Shown here: positions 9,589 through 17,438 of the stretch, in pieces
Layout of the letters: every line of letters starts with the position of its first letter
Position numbering within the stretch: the stretch's first letter is position 1
Origin: Simiduia sp. 21SJ11W-1
GTDB lineage: Bacteria > Pseudomonadota > Gammaproteobacteria > Pseudomonadales > Cellvibrionaceae
DNA length: 64,000 nucleotides
Direction of reading: 5' to 3'
Assembly: GCF_024138675.1 (NCBI RefSeq)
Contig: NZ_CP090959.1
Span: 1,643,501-1,707,500, forward strand
Program-made: the position numbers and the translations under genes
Notes under the pieces: generated by a model
The model's database searches: none
What the model was told of the DNA's origin: nothing
The model's input: only the letters and a program-made list of their open reading frames with translations

Positions 9589-9607
9589 ATTGGAGCAGGT
9601 TTTACGC

Positions 9608-10585
9608 TTAGTGGTCTGCGCGGGCGAAGGCCAGAGAGAATGCCTTGGGGCCCACGTTTACTGCAGCAGTGGCAGACATCATAGAGAGCATGGTTTTTAC
9701 GCCTTTTTGCTTGGCAAAATCGCGGAATTCCAAGAGGTCGGGGTTGTCGTGGATTTCTTCCAGTAAACCGCCGTAGCTCATGACGATAGTATCTGTTGCC
9801 AGCCCCGAGAGAATGGAGCTCTTGGCGTGTTCAAACAGCTCTTTTAGGGCGTTGTTGTAGCCCTTGGCCTTTTTAAAGGCGTGGGTTTCGCCCTTGTGTA
9901 ATTCAATCACCGGGTTAATACCGAAGGTTTCGGCAAGCTTGTAAGACAGCCAGCTGATTTTGTGATCGCCCTTGCGCAGGTGGCGGCGATCGCGCATGTA
10001 AGACAGGTTGTAAGGCACCATGTAGCCGTAGACGTTATCGCGCAGCTTGTTGATGCGTGCAATGGCTTTGGCCTGGGATTCGCGCTGTTCGTGAATGAGC
10101 TTGGCAAACTCGCACACCAGTACCGCGTGGCCGCTGAACATGGAGTAGCTGTCTAGCATACGGATGCGAAAGGGCGTGGTGCGTTGGGTTTTATCGCGAA
10201 ACTTGGGCTCGTTTATCATGGCCGCTTCGGTTACGCGGTTATACACCTGGCTTTTGCGACTGTTGATGGTAATCACGTTTACCCGATCGTACTTGGGCAA
10301 AAAGGCGCGCTCAAAAATTTCACCTACATCGGCCACCGAGAGCGGCTCGCTCTGGGCTTCGCCGTAGCGGGCTTTGGTGTGGGTTTTGTAGAAGGCGGTC
10401 ATCGCGCCCGGGTCGCGCACATCGTTAAACATGCCATCGGCATGGTTGATGTAAATGGGCAGTACTTCAATGCCGTGTTTGCGAATGAATTCCGGGGTGA
10501 GATCACAGCTGGAATCTACGGCAATGCCAATGCGATCTGTGGGCGAGCTTTCCGTGCGCGTGCGGGGGGTGAGTTGGGTTTCCAT
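9608..10585 (-). CDS. DegV family fatty-acid-binding protein
   Basis: A 325-residue cytosolic protein. An N-terminal tail of about 17 residues precedes GIAVDSSCDLTPEF, the DegV signature with the ligand-contacting serine region. IEVLPIYI and the C-terminal ATAAVNVGPKAFSLAF stretch also fit. DegV/FakB proteins bind long-chain fatty acids; in Gram-positives they present them to the FakA kinase, but no fakA-like gene is here, so its role is unclear. A very strong Shine-Dalgarno (TTAGGAGG) precedes ATG 10585. It is monocistronic, and the shared terminator at 9559-9588 closes it. Confidence 0.85.
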   Translation of the reverse strand: METQLTPRTRTESSPTDRIGIAVDSSCDLTPEFIRKHGIEVLPIYINHADGMFNDVRDPGAMTAFYKTHTKARYGEAQSEPLSVADVGEIFERAFLPKYDRVNVITINSRKSQVYNRVTEAAMINEPKFRDKTQRTTPFRIRMLDSYSMFSGHAVLVCEFAKLIHEQRESQAKAIARINKLRDNVYGYMVPYNLSYMRDRRHLRKGDHKISWLSYKLAETFGINPVIELHKGETHAFKKAKGYNNALKELFEHAKSSILSGLATDTIVMSYGGLLEEIHDNPDLLEFRDFAKQKGVKTMLSMMSATAAVNVGPKAFSLAFARADH

Positions 10586-10686
10586 AATTGCCTCCTAATC
10601 CTTCAATGTAGGCAACTATAAGGCTTGTACACAATGGCCGGTATCAGCGCTAAGACCCAGAGTTTGACGGCTTAAAGCACAGGTTT

Positions 10687-10706
10687 TTGTAAGCTTTGGC
10701 TTACAA
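10687..10706. repeat. Hairpin downstream of cheX
   Basis: A perfect 8-bp inverted repeat, TTGTAAGC and GCTTACAA, with a TTTG loop. It lies just past the cheX stop. There is no T tract on the minus strand, so it may stabilise the mRNA end rather than terminate transcription. Confidence 0.45.
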
Positions 10707-10721
10707 GGCTGGCGCGAAAAG

Positions 10722-11189
10722 TCAGGCGGCGGCGAAGCAGACTTCCAGGGCGGCAAATCCGAGGCCTGTGTTTACCTGTTGGATCATCACCGGGCCCTGC
10801 ACCGGGTGAAGCACCTGGTGGTTCAGGCCTGAGACCGTAGTGGGGCGGGTGAGGCTTAAATCGATGCCCATTTCAAACAGTGCAGGCTTGGCGGCGCCGG
10901 TGATCATATTGGTGAGCTCGCCCACCAGATCGCACACCTGGGCATCTATTTGCGTGTGCTTTTCACCCAGCATGTTGGCGAATATTTCACCAATCAGCTC
11001 TTGGGAAAAACTCACAGCCATGCTGCCTTTTATGTTCTTGCTGTCTAGTGCGATGATGCCTGTTACGATGCCCAACGCTTTGGTGTTTTTTTTGATACCG
11101 CGTTTGCCGGGGCTTGTATCCACTTGTGCCATGGTGAACAGCACTTGGTGTAGCGCCTCGTAAAAGGGTGACAGCAGGTTTTCATTCAT
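10722..11189 (-). CDS. CheX-like chemotaxis phosphatase
   Basis: A 155-residue protein starting at ATG 11189 (MNENLLSPFYEAL); the longer frame upstream adds a non-conserved stretch, and neither start has a clear Shine-Dalgarno. DLVGELTNMITGAAK contains the ExxN phosphatase signature of the CheC/CheX/FliY family, which dephosphorylates CheY-P. Nearby MAVSFSQELIGEIFANMLG fits the CheX core fold. No chemotaxis or flagellar gene is in the window, so it is a stand-alone member; such orphans often work on other response regulators. The family call is good but the partner is unknown. Confidence 0.75.
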   Translation of the reverse strand: MNENLLSPFYEALHQVLFTMAQVDTSPGKRGIKKNTKALGIVTGIIALDSKNIKGSMAVSFSQELIGEIFANMLGEKHTQIDAQVCDLVGELTNMITGAAKPALFEMGIDLSLTRPTTVSGLNHQVLHPVQGPVMIQQVNTGLGFAALEVCFAAA

Positions 11190-11332
11190 CAAACAAACAC
11201 CACAAAACTGCGCGACAAGAGCTGTCAGTATAGATGGCAACTCACAGGCCATCAGGCGCTACGCTTGATAATTGTAAGAACTAAACGCTATTTTAAGTAT
11301 TAGCTGATATTACTAAGCAATGGAGAAAGGGA

Positions 11333-12241
11333 ATGAGAAGGTTATCTTTTATGCGCTTTGGCAAATCCTTTACCGCATTGGCGCTGGGTTTAATGCTGGG
11401 CGCAAGCGCCCTGGCCGATGATCACGCCAAACAAAAAATCGAGGTAATACCCGTGGCCGAGGGCCTGTACATGCTGGTTGGCGCAGGCGGCAATATGGGG
11501 TTATCTGTGGGTGAAGATGGCACCTTTTTGGTGGACGATCAATTTGCCCCGTTAAGTGAAACCATCAGGGCCACCATCGCCACCTTAAGCGATCAGCCCG
11601 TGAAATTTTTGATCAATACCCACTGGCATTACGACCACACCGGCGGCAATGAAAACTTTGGCAAGCAGAAAGCGGTGATTGTGGCGCATAAAAATGTGCG
11701 CACCCGCCTTGAAGCAGGCGGCGTGATTGAGGCATTCAAGAAGTCTGTGCCGCCCGCGCCCGATATGGCCTTGCCGGTGGTTACTTTCGAGCAGGCCATA
11801 ACCTTTCACTTTAATGGCGAGACAATTAATTTAACCCATCCGCAGGCGGCCCATACCGATGGAGATGCGCTGGTGTTTTTTGAGCAGGCCAATGCCGTGC
11901 ATATGGGGGATTTGTATTTCAACGGGTTCTACCCGTTTATTGATGCCAGCAGTGGCGGCAAGATGTTGGGTGTGATTAACGCCGTTGAGGCAGTGCTTGC
12001 CAAAATTGATGACAACACCAAGGTGATTCCCGGCCATGGCCCCCTTAGCAATAAAGCCGAACTTAGGCGCTACCACGCCATGTTAAAAGCGGTGTATGAG
12101 CAGGTGGCACCCATGAAACAGGCCGGCAAAACCGCAGCCCAAGTCATAGCCGCCAAGCCCACCGCGGCCTTTGATAAGCAGTGGGGCAAGGGCTTTCTCA
12201 CACCTGATCAGTGGGTTGGCATCATCTACGAGGCCATTTAA
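11333..12241 (+). CDS. Exported metallo-beta-lactamase-fold hydrolase
   Basis: A 302-residue protein with a cleavable signal peptide (basic start, hydrophobic 12-25, probable cleavage after ALA28), so periplasmic. The di-zinc motif HWHYDH lies at 97-102 within NTHWHYDHTGGNENFG, followed by a later AHTDGDALVFF histidine and PGHGPLSNKAEL near 230. This pattern is shared by subclass-B beta-lactamase relatives and quinoprotein-relay hydrolases, and the substrate cannot be inferred. GGAGAAAGGG precedes ATG 11333. The stop overlaps the next gene's start (TAATG), implying coupling with the GST gene. Confidence 0.85.
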   Translation: MRRLSFMRFGKSFTALALGLMLGASALADDHAKQKIEVIPVAEGLYMLVGAGGNMGLSVGEDGTFLVDDQFAPLSETIRATIATLSDQPVKFLINTHWHYDHTGGNENFGKQKAVIVAHKNVRTRLEAGGVIEAFKKSVPPAPDMALPVVTFEQAITFHFNGETINLTHPQAAHTDGDALVFFEQANAVHMGDLYFNGFYPFIDASSGGKMLGVINAVEAVLAKIDDNTKVIPGHGPLSNKAELRRYHAMLKAVYEQVAPMKQAGKTAAQVIAAKPTAAFDKQWGKGFLTPDQWVGIIYEAI

Positions 12242-12855
12242 TGAAAATTATTGAAACCAAAAGCGCGCCCAATGCCCGCCGGGTGCGCATGTTTTTGGCA
12301 GAGAAGGGCCTGCTTGATGAGGTGCAGTTTGAACAGGTAGATATTGCCGCCGGTGAGAATTTATCTGAGGCTTACCGGGCTAAAAACCTCACCACCAAAA
12401 TACCGGTGCTGGCGCTGGATAGCGGTGAGTTTATTGGTGAATCTGTGGCGATCTGCCGCTATTTTGAGGCCCTGCACCCGAGCCCTGCGCTCATGGGTGA
12501 AACGCCTCTTGAACAGGCGCAAATTGAAATGTGGCAGCGGCGCGCGGAGTTTCATTTAATGCTGCCGGTGGGCATGTGTTTTCAGCACACCACCGGCTAT
12601 TTTAAAGATCGCATGGTGCCGGTGCCTGCTTACGGCGAGCAATGTGGCAAAGATGCGCGGGCGTTTATGGCGCAGCTTGATGCGCACTTGGCCGGCAGTG
12701 AATTTTTGGCAGGCCCCCGGTTTTCCATAGCAGACATCACAGCGCTCTGCGCGGTAGATTTTGCCCGGGTGGTGAAAATTCGCATCAGTGATGAATGGGC
12801 GCATTTGGCGCGCTGGTACAAGCAGGTAGCCGGGCGCCCGAGCGCGGCAGCCTAG
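12241..12855 (+). CDS. Glutathione S-transferase family protein
   Basis: A 204-residue two-domain protein. The thioredoxin-like N-terminal domain (about 1-80) has SAPNARRVRMFLAEKGL, the cis-proline in TKIPVLAL and the glutathione gamma-glutamyl contact ES in GEFIGESVAICRYFE. The all-helical C-terminal domain has FSIADITALCAVDFA. The start ATG overlaps the stop of the exported hydrolase gene by one base, so the pair is probably co-translated, although one product is predicted periplasmic and the other cytosolic. A terminator follows. Confidence 0.88.
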   Translation: MKIIETKSAPNARRVRMFLAEKGLLDEVQFEQVDIAAGENLSEAYRAKNLTTKIPVLALDSGEFIGESVAICRYFEALHPSPALMGETPLEQAQIEMWQRRAEFHLMLPVGMCFQHTTGYFKDRMVPVPAYGEQCGKDARAFMAQLDAHLAGSEFLAGPRFSIADITALCAVDFARVVKIRISDEWAHLARWYKQVAGRPSAAA

Positions 12856-12871
12856 TTTGGCCGGTGCGCCC

Positions 12872-12903
12872 AAGCCGCGTACTGAAAAGTGCGCGGCTTT
12901 TTT
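12872..12903 (+). terminator. Rho-independent terminator
   Basis: AGCCGCG (12873-12879) pairs with CGCGGCT (12892-12898) across a 12-nt loop and is followed by six T. It ends the hydrolase-GST operon. Confidence 0.75.
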
Positions 12904-12914
12904 GTGCCAGCGGC

Positions 12915-13373
12915 TTAGGTGGGCAGTACCTGTGAATTTTTAATGGTTTGCAGGCTAAAGGTTGACACAATATTTTTCACGCCCGGGAATTTCAGAATGC
13001 GGCGCATGCTGATATCGGCAAAGTCATCAATGTTGCGCGCCACCACACGCAGCAGGAAGTCGTAATCGCCGCTGGTGGCGTAGCACTCCATGATATGGCC
13101 CTCGGCGGCCACCGCCTCCAGGAAGGCCTCGGTGTCTTGCTCTAAGCGCTGATCAAGGGTGACTTGCACAAAGGCTGTCACATCCAGGCCGAGCTTGCGC
13201 TGGTCAACAATGGCGGCGTAGCCGCTGATCACGCCGGCTTCTTCCAGCTGCTTTACGCGGCGAAAGCAGGGCGATTCACTCAACCCCACTTTTTGGGCCA
13301 ACTCTACATTGCTGGCGCGGCCGTTTTGCTGCAGCAGCCTGAGAATTTGTCTTTCGCTATCGCTGAATTTCAT
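12915..13373 (-). CDS. Lrp/AsnC family transcriptional regulator
   Basis: A 152-residue protein. The N-terminal winged helix-turn-helix (about 1-60) reads ILRLLQQNGRASNVELAQ then LSESPCFRRVKQLEEAGVI. The C-terminal ligand-binding RAM domain (about 70-145) includes HIMECYATSGDYDFLLRVV. The family regulates amino-acid metabolism with amino acids as effectors; the effector here is unknown. It is monocistronic and convergent with the GST gene. Confidence 0.9.
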   Translation of the reverse strand: MKFSDSERQILRLLQQNGRASNVELAQKVGLSESPCFRRVKQLEEAGVISGYAAIVDQRKLGLDVTAFVQVTLDQRLEQDTEAFLEAVAAEGHIMECYATSGDYDFLLRVVARNIDDFADISMRRILKFPGVKNIVSTFSLQTIKNSQVLPT

Positions 13374-13465
13374 GGTGATGCTTGCCTGTATGTCTGTGCT
13401 TGCGGCAAGAATATCGCAGTTTTACGGGCAGGGTAATGCGGTGGGGTGAAGCAGGGGCGGAACAG

Positions 13466-13486
13466 GGCGGGCAACCGGTGCCCGCC
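13466..13486 (-). terminator. Hairpin, possible ppnP terminator
   Basis: A perfect 8-bp stem, GGCGGGCA (13466-13473) and TGCCCGCC (13479-13486), lies just beyond the ppnP stop. There is no T tract, so it may be a weak terminator or an mRNA-end hairpin. Confidence 0.4.
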
Positions 13487-13493
13487 TGCGGGC

Positions 13494-13775
13494 TTATTCG
13501 TACTTGCAGAGGTAGGCGGTTTGCTCGGTGGTTTTTACGTTAAAGCTCAGGTTGGCTTCAACAATAAAGGTTTCACCGGCGTTGAAGGTTTGCCACTCGG
13601 TAGCACCCGGCAGCTTAACGGTCATGGCGCCACTCACTACGGTCATGTATTCGCGCTTATCGGTGGCGAATTCGAACTCGCCCGCAGCCATTACGCCCAG
13701 AGTGGCGGGCAGGTCGGCGGTTTGAAAGGCGATGGAGGTTACTTGGTTGTCGAAATAGTTGTTTACTTTAAACAT
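13494..13775 (-). CDS. ppnP: Pyrimidine/purine nucleoside phosphorylase PpnP
   Basis: A 93-residue single-domain cupin-like protein starting at ATG 13775; the longer open frame upstream runs through the tRNA-Asn terminator and is not coding. [18 protein letters not shown] and the C-terminal TAYLCKY match E. coli PpnP (YaiE, 94 residues). The family phosphorolyses several nucleosides to a free base and ribose 1-phosphate. It is a single gene, and the tRNA-Asn terminator insulates its upstream side. Confidence 0.9.
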   Translation of the reverse strand: MFKVNNYFDNQVTSIAFQTADLPATLGVMAAGEFEFATDKREYMTVVSGAMTVKLPGATEWQTFNAGETFIVEANLSFNVKTTEQTAYLCKYE

Positions 13776-13839
13776 GGCGGTATTCCTGTGATCACTTGCG
13801 GTTAGGGGTGGCCGGCGCCTGTATCGGTCGCTTGGGCAT

Positions 13840-13870
13840 AAAAAAACCCTGAATACGGGGTATTCAGGGT
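13840..13870 (-). terminator. Rho-independent terminator of tRNA-Asn
   Basis: ACCCTGAATAC (13846-13856) pairs with GTATTCAGGGT (13860-13870), an 11-bp perfect stem. The A-run at 13840-13846 becomes the U tract on the minus strand, directly downstream of tRNA-Asn. Confidence 0.85.
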
Positions 13871-13879
13871 TTTTGAATT

Positions 13880-13954
13880 TGGCTCCGGTGGCTGGGATCG
13901 AACCAGCGACCAACGGATTAACAGTCCGCTGCTCTACCGCTGAGCTACACCGGA
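13880..13954 (-). tRNA. tRNA-Asn (anticodon GTT)
   Basis: A 75-nt cloverleaf with encoded CCA. Acceptor TCCGGTG pairs with CACCGGA; the anticodon loop CTGTTAA reads GTT; the T-arm is GCTGG-TTCGATC-CCAGC; the discriminator is G. It is an isolated tRNA gene with its own terminator. Confidence 0.97.
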
Positions 13955-14137
13955 AAAAAGCGCTTCCTCTGTGGAAGTGGCGCGTATCTTATTGTCAGAA
14001 TTAAAAGTGGTCAAGGGATTTTTATAAAAAAATTCATGGGCTTACGGTGATTGTTTAGTGCGTAACCAGCTTGTTTGTTTGGTGTGCAGCCAGCCGGGTT
14101 TTTTGCAATCTGCGCCGCCTGCCACCACACTTTAGCC

Positions 14138-14776
14138 ATGGAATCTTACTCTGGGCCATCAACTGGCCATATCGAAAACCCCCTGTATCACGCTGTGGGT
14201 GAATATGTGTGCCAGTGCCAAGCGCGGGGCTTACAGGCGTTAAGCGAGGCGGAGCTGCTGAGCTGGTTGCGTGGCCAATTGCTGGTTGAGCAAGCAGCGT
14301 TGGCCGGGCAGGGGCTTTACCGGGTGCATTTTCTGATGCGCAATGCGCTTTATCACTGGGCCCGGGCGCACGCCCAGTGGTGCTGGGGCTTCAGTGCTGC
14401 GGGGGTTGAATGGCGGCCGCTGACGGGCACGGCCAGTGCGCAGGCTGTGATGATGCCCAATTGCAGCGGTGTGAGTGGCGAGCTTGCCGACTACTACCTG
14501 GATTTTGCCAATTTGTCGCTCTCTGAAACGGCCGTAGATGAGCTACTAGCAGGTTTTTGGCGCCAGTATGCCCGCTACGCGGGCGCAGAAGGCGAGGGCC
14601 TGGCCGCCGCGCTCGATACCCTTGGGCTGACAACGCTTACCGATTACGCGAGCCTGAAGCGCCAATACCGGCGCCAGGCCATGGCAGTTCACCCAGACAG
14701 AGGCGGCTCAAACCAAGCCTTGCAGGCACTTAATCAGGCCTTTGAGCTGGCCTGCCTGCACCTACCCGCAAATTAA
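14138..14776 (+). CDS. DnaJ-related J-domain protein
   Basis: A 212-residue protein from ATG 14138 (MESYSGPSTGHIENPLYHAV); a longer frame from 14075 adds an unconvincing leader. The N-terminal about 140 residues resemble the DNAJ_related N-terminal family, with LLSWLRGQLLVEQAALAGQGLYRVHFLMRNALYHW-type helices. The J domain is at the C-terminal end, with the HPD triad at 185-187 in AVHPDRGGSN, and it lacks the G/F and zinc regions of DnaJ. It probably stimulates a DnaK ATPase for unknown clients. Its stop lies 15 bp from the stop of the convergent methyltransferase. Confidence 0.8.
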   Translation: MESYSGPSTGHIENPLYHAVGEYVCQCQARGLQALSEAELLSWLRGQLLVEQAALAGQGLYRVHFLMRNALYHWARAHAQWCWGFSAAGVEWRPLTGTASAQAVMMPNCSGVSGELADYYLDFANLSLSETAVDELLAGFWRQYARYAGAEGEGLAAALDTLGLTTLTDYASLKRQYRRQAMAVHPDRGGSNQALQALNQAFELACLHLPAN

Positions 14777-14791
14777 CGGCGGGTGCGGGGC

Positions 14792-15835
14792 TCACTTGGT
14801 GAGCCTTATCACCCTGAAACTGCCATTCTTGGCCACTTCAGCCACCTTGCTAAACAGGCCCTGGGCGTGTTTTTCGAGCCCGACAAACTGGTTTACCACC
14901 ACCAGTGCCGTGCCCTTGGGCGTGAGCCATTGGTGCATGGCGGCCACAAAGCGTTGGGTGATGTTGGCCTCTGGGGAAAAGCCCTGATGAAAAGGCGGGT
15001 TGCACAGCACTAAGTCTACAGCGGGGCGCAGGGGGTGTTGTTGGTTGTCTAGCCCCCGGTCGCCGGTAAAGCCCTCGGCAAAATCGCCGCAGTTTCTGGC
15101 GTAGGCGCTGAGCGCGGCGGCGCAGTTATCGGTGCCAAGCCACTGGGTGGCGGGTGTGTTGAGAAGTGTGCGGGCCGCCAGGGTAATAAAGCCATAGCCG
15201 CAACCGAGGTCTAGCACCCGGTGGGTGCGCGGTGCCAGTTCCTCTGCCAGCAGTTGCAGCTGCTCAATTAAAAATACGCTGCCATCGTCGATTTTTTGCC
15301 AGCCAAAGGTGCCGGGTTTGCTGTACAAAGGCTGCTCGCCCCAGTGTTGGGTGACTCTGAGCTCCGGGTAGTTCTGGCTTTCCAGTGGCGCGCCATCTGG
15401 CGCGCGCGATTGAATGCAGGCCACATAATAGTTGCCGTGCTTTTTTACCTGTTTGTTGCCAAAGCGTTTGCCGGCAAGATCTGCGTAGCTTTTTAGCCCT
15501 TCATTTTTTTGGCCAATAAGAATGAGCTGCTGCCACTGGGCGTGATGCTCTGCCAGCTGGTTCAGCAGGTGGTGCACCACGGGGCGCTCTTTGGAAACGC
15601 GGTACACCACCTGCGTGAAGTTTGCCCCAGCAAAGGCCGGGGTTAAATCCCAGTCGTTAAAGATGTTGTTCGGGCTGTTAATTTGCTGGTGCACATCAAA
15701 GCGGTTGGTAACCGTGCAGGCCACAGGTACCGGCAATTTGAGCCCCAGGGCGTTTTCATCGGCCAGCCACAGGGTGCTCCCGGGTTGGTGGCCAAGCGCT
15801 TCTGCCAGATGTTGTTCGGGGGTGTTGCATTTCAT
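14792..15835 (-). CDS. RsmC/RlmG-type rRNA guanine-N2 methyltransferase
   Basis: A 347-residue tandem-domain methyltransferase. The degenerate N-terminal half (about 1-170) holds VYRVSKERPVVHHLLNQL. The catalytic half has the SAM motif VLDLGCGYGFITL (about 207-219) and the NPPFHQG motif IV, the mark of guanine-N2 methyltransferases. RsmC modifies 16S G1207 and RlmG modifies 23S G1835; domain layout fits both and I cannot decide. rsuA, another rRNA-modifying gene, is immediately upstream on the same strand (27 bp). Confidence 0.85.
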   Translation of the reverse strand: MKCNTPEQHLAEALGHQPGSTLWLADENALGLKLPVPVACTVTNRFDVHQQINSPNNIFNDWDLTPAFAGANFTQVVYRVSKERPVVHHLLNQLAEHHAQWQQLILIGQKNEGLKSYADLAGKRFGNKQVKKHGNYYVACIQSRAPDGAPLESQNYPELRVTQHWGEQPLYSKPGTFGWQKIDDGSVFLIEQLQLLAEELAPRTHRVLDLGCGYGFITLAARTLLNTPATQWLGTDNCAAALSAYARNCGDFAEGFTGDRGLDNQQHPLRPAVDLVLCNPPFHQGFSPEANITQRFVAAMHQWLTPKGTALVVVNQFVGLEKHAQGLFSKVAEVAKNGSFRVIRLTK

Positions 15836-15861
15836 AGTGGCAAGCCGTGGTTGGGGTTGGG

Positions 15862-16551
15862 TTAAACCGCTGCAATTTCTTCAGGTGTGAGCGGGCGGTA
15901 CTGGCCTTCGGCGAGTTGGGGATCCAGTGCAATGGCGCCAATGCGTTCGCGATGCAGGGCTGTTACCCGATTGTTTACCGCACCTAACATGCGCTTAACC
16001 TGATGGTAGCGACCTTCGCTGATGGTGATCCGGCATTGGTTGTTGGGCAGCGATTGCACCTCTGCAGGGCGCGTGGGGTGGGTTTCATTTTTCAGCAAAA
16101 TACCGGCTTTAAACAGCGCCGGTGCGCTCTCGCTCAAGGGCTCTGCCAGGCTTGCCAGGTAGGTTTTTTCACAGGCGCGCCGGGGGCTGGTGATGCGGTG
16201 GTTCCAGCGGCCATCGTCGGTGATCAGCAGCAGGCCTGTGGTGTCTAAATCGAGCCTGCCCACAATTTGCAGGCCGTGCTTGTTGGGTTCATCCAGCAAA
16301 TCCAGCACCACCGGGTGGTGCGCATCGACAGTTGCGCACAAATAGCCTGCGGGTTTGTGCAGCATAAAATAGCGCGCACCGGGGGCTTTTAAGTGCTCGC
16401 CATCCAAGCTTACCTGATCTTCAGCGCGTACCGGGAAGGCGGGGCTGTTAACGGGCTTGCCATCAACACACACACGGCCTGCCTTAATGGCAGCCTGTAC
16501 GGCCTTGCGGGATAAATCTGTCGCCTGGCTGACCCAGCGATCAATTCTCAT
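15862..16551 (-). CDS. rsuA: 16S rRNA pseudouridine(516) synthase RsuA
   Basis: A 229-residue protein starting at ATG 16551 (MRIDRWVSQATDLSRKAV); the frame continues upstream but inside the tetR gene. The N-terminal S4 RNA-binding domain (1-60) ends at DQVSLDG. The catalytic domain carries YFMLHKPAGYLCA and GRLDLDTTGLLLITDDG with the catalytic Asp, plus EGRYHQVKRMLGAVNNRVTAL near the end. Length matches RsuA (about 231). Its start overlaps the 3' end of the TetR gene by 11 bp, so the two may share a transcript. Confidence 0.88.
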   Translation of the reverse strand: MRIDRWVSQATDLSRKAVQAAIKAGRVCVDGKPVNSPAFPVRAEDQVSLDGEHLKAPGARYFMLHKPAGYLCATVDAHHPVVLDLLDEPNKHGLQIVGRLDLDTTGLLLITDDGRWNHRITSPRRACEKTYLASLAEPLSESAPALFKAGILLKNETHPTRPAEVQSLPNNQCRITISEGRYHQVKRMLGAVNNRVTALHRERIGAIALDPQLAEGQYRPLTPEEIAAV

Positions 16552-17242
16552 GGGTGGAGCCCGCCTTGGTTGTGTGGATGTGCTCTTGCTGGTGGAAGGG
16601 GGCAAGATCCAGATAATAACCTTGTGCAATATCATCCAGCTGGCTGCGGGCGGCCGGGGCCAGGTAGGGGCGCTCCAGGCTCAGCACCTGGTACACGGCG
16701 CGCCTGATGAGTTGCGCGCTATTGGCTTCTACATCCACTTCCAGTGTGGTGGAGATAAAGCTGATCCAATTGGTGAGCAGTATCCAGGCGTTGTAGCTTA
16801 AATCGCGTTGGGTTTCGGGGGGTGCCTGCAGCAAGCCCGAAGCCGCCAATGCGCTGTGCAGTTGCAAGCTCTTGGTAAACACAGCGTTAAAGGTGCCCTT
16901 ATGCAGCCGGGCCAGGTGCGGCGCTTCACTGAAGATGTGCTCGGTATCGCGGTAAAAATAGCGGTGCGCCCACATGGCTTGGGTGAGCTCGTTCAGCAAC
17001 TGTGCCTTGTGGGCGAGGGTGAATTGGCTGCCCTCTGGCAATTCCATCAGGCCCAGCACCGCGTGGCGGTGTGCCAGGTAGAGTTGTTCGATAATCGCGC
17101 TTTTGTTGCGGAAGTGGTAATAGAGATTGCCCGGTGAAATACCCAGCTCGCCGGCTATGTGATTGGTGGTGGTGCTGCGCTCACCGCGGGCGTTAAAGAG
17201 CGCGAGGCTTGTGGTGAGAATGCGATCACGGGTACTGGACAT
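16541..17242 (-). CDS. TetR/AcrR family transcriptional regulator
   Basis: A 233-residue regulator from ATG 17242 (MSSTRDRILTTSLALFNARG). The N-terminal helix-turn-helix (about 5-55) reads TTTNHIAGELGISPGNLYYHFRNKSAIIEQLY, a clear TetR form. The rest is a helical effector domain. It is divergent from an aldehyde dehydrogenase whose promoter contains a short palindrome, so repression of that gene, and of itself, is the likely role. An aldehyde or fatty-acid-type ligand would fit but is a guess. Confidence 0.88.
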   Translation of the reverse strand: MSSTRDRILTTSLALFNARGERSTTTNHIAGELGISPGNLYYHFRNKSAIIEQLYLAHRHAVLGLMELPEGSQFTLAHKAQLLNELTQAMWAHRYFYRDTEHIFSEAPHLARLHKGTFNAVFTKSLQLHSALAASGLLQAPPETQRDLSYNAWILLTNWISFISTTLEVDVEANSAQLIRRAVYQVLSLERPYLAPAARSQLDDIAQGYYLDLAPFHQQEHIHTTKAGSTHEN

Positions 17243-17295
17243 CAACAGATTTACCTTGGATTTCAGCGCGCGATTATAGCGGCAAGCTGCGCCCC

Positions 17296-17324
17296 TTGAC
17301 AGGCTAGAGTAAAAACTCTAAAAC
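17296..17324 (+). promoter_or_regulatory. Sigma-70 promoter with embedded operator palindrome
   Basis: TTGACA (17296-17301), 17-bp spacer, TAAACT (17319-17324). The spacer holds TAGAGT (17305-17310), AAAA, ACTCTA (17315-17320), a perfect 6-bp inverted repeat reaching into the -10. It lies between the TetR gene and the aldehyde dehydrogenase gene, about 115 bp before the latter's start. It fits a repressor site for the neighbouring TetR protein. Confidence 0.65.
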
Positions 17325-17438
17325 TGCAGCTTGGTTTTGCACATCAGCGATTCAAATCAACAGGCTGGATTGGTTGCCCGGAGTAATTGCCAAGGTTTAC
17401 CGCGCAGGCTCCACCCAACGCAAGCCCCAGGAGACGCA

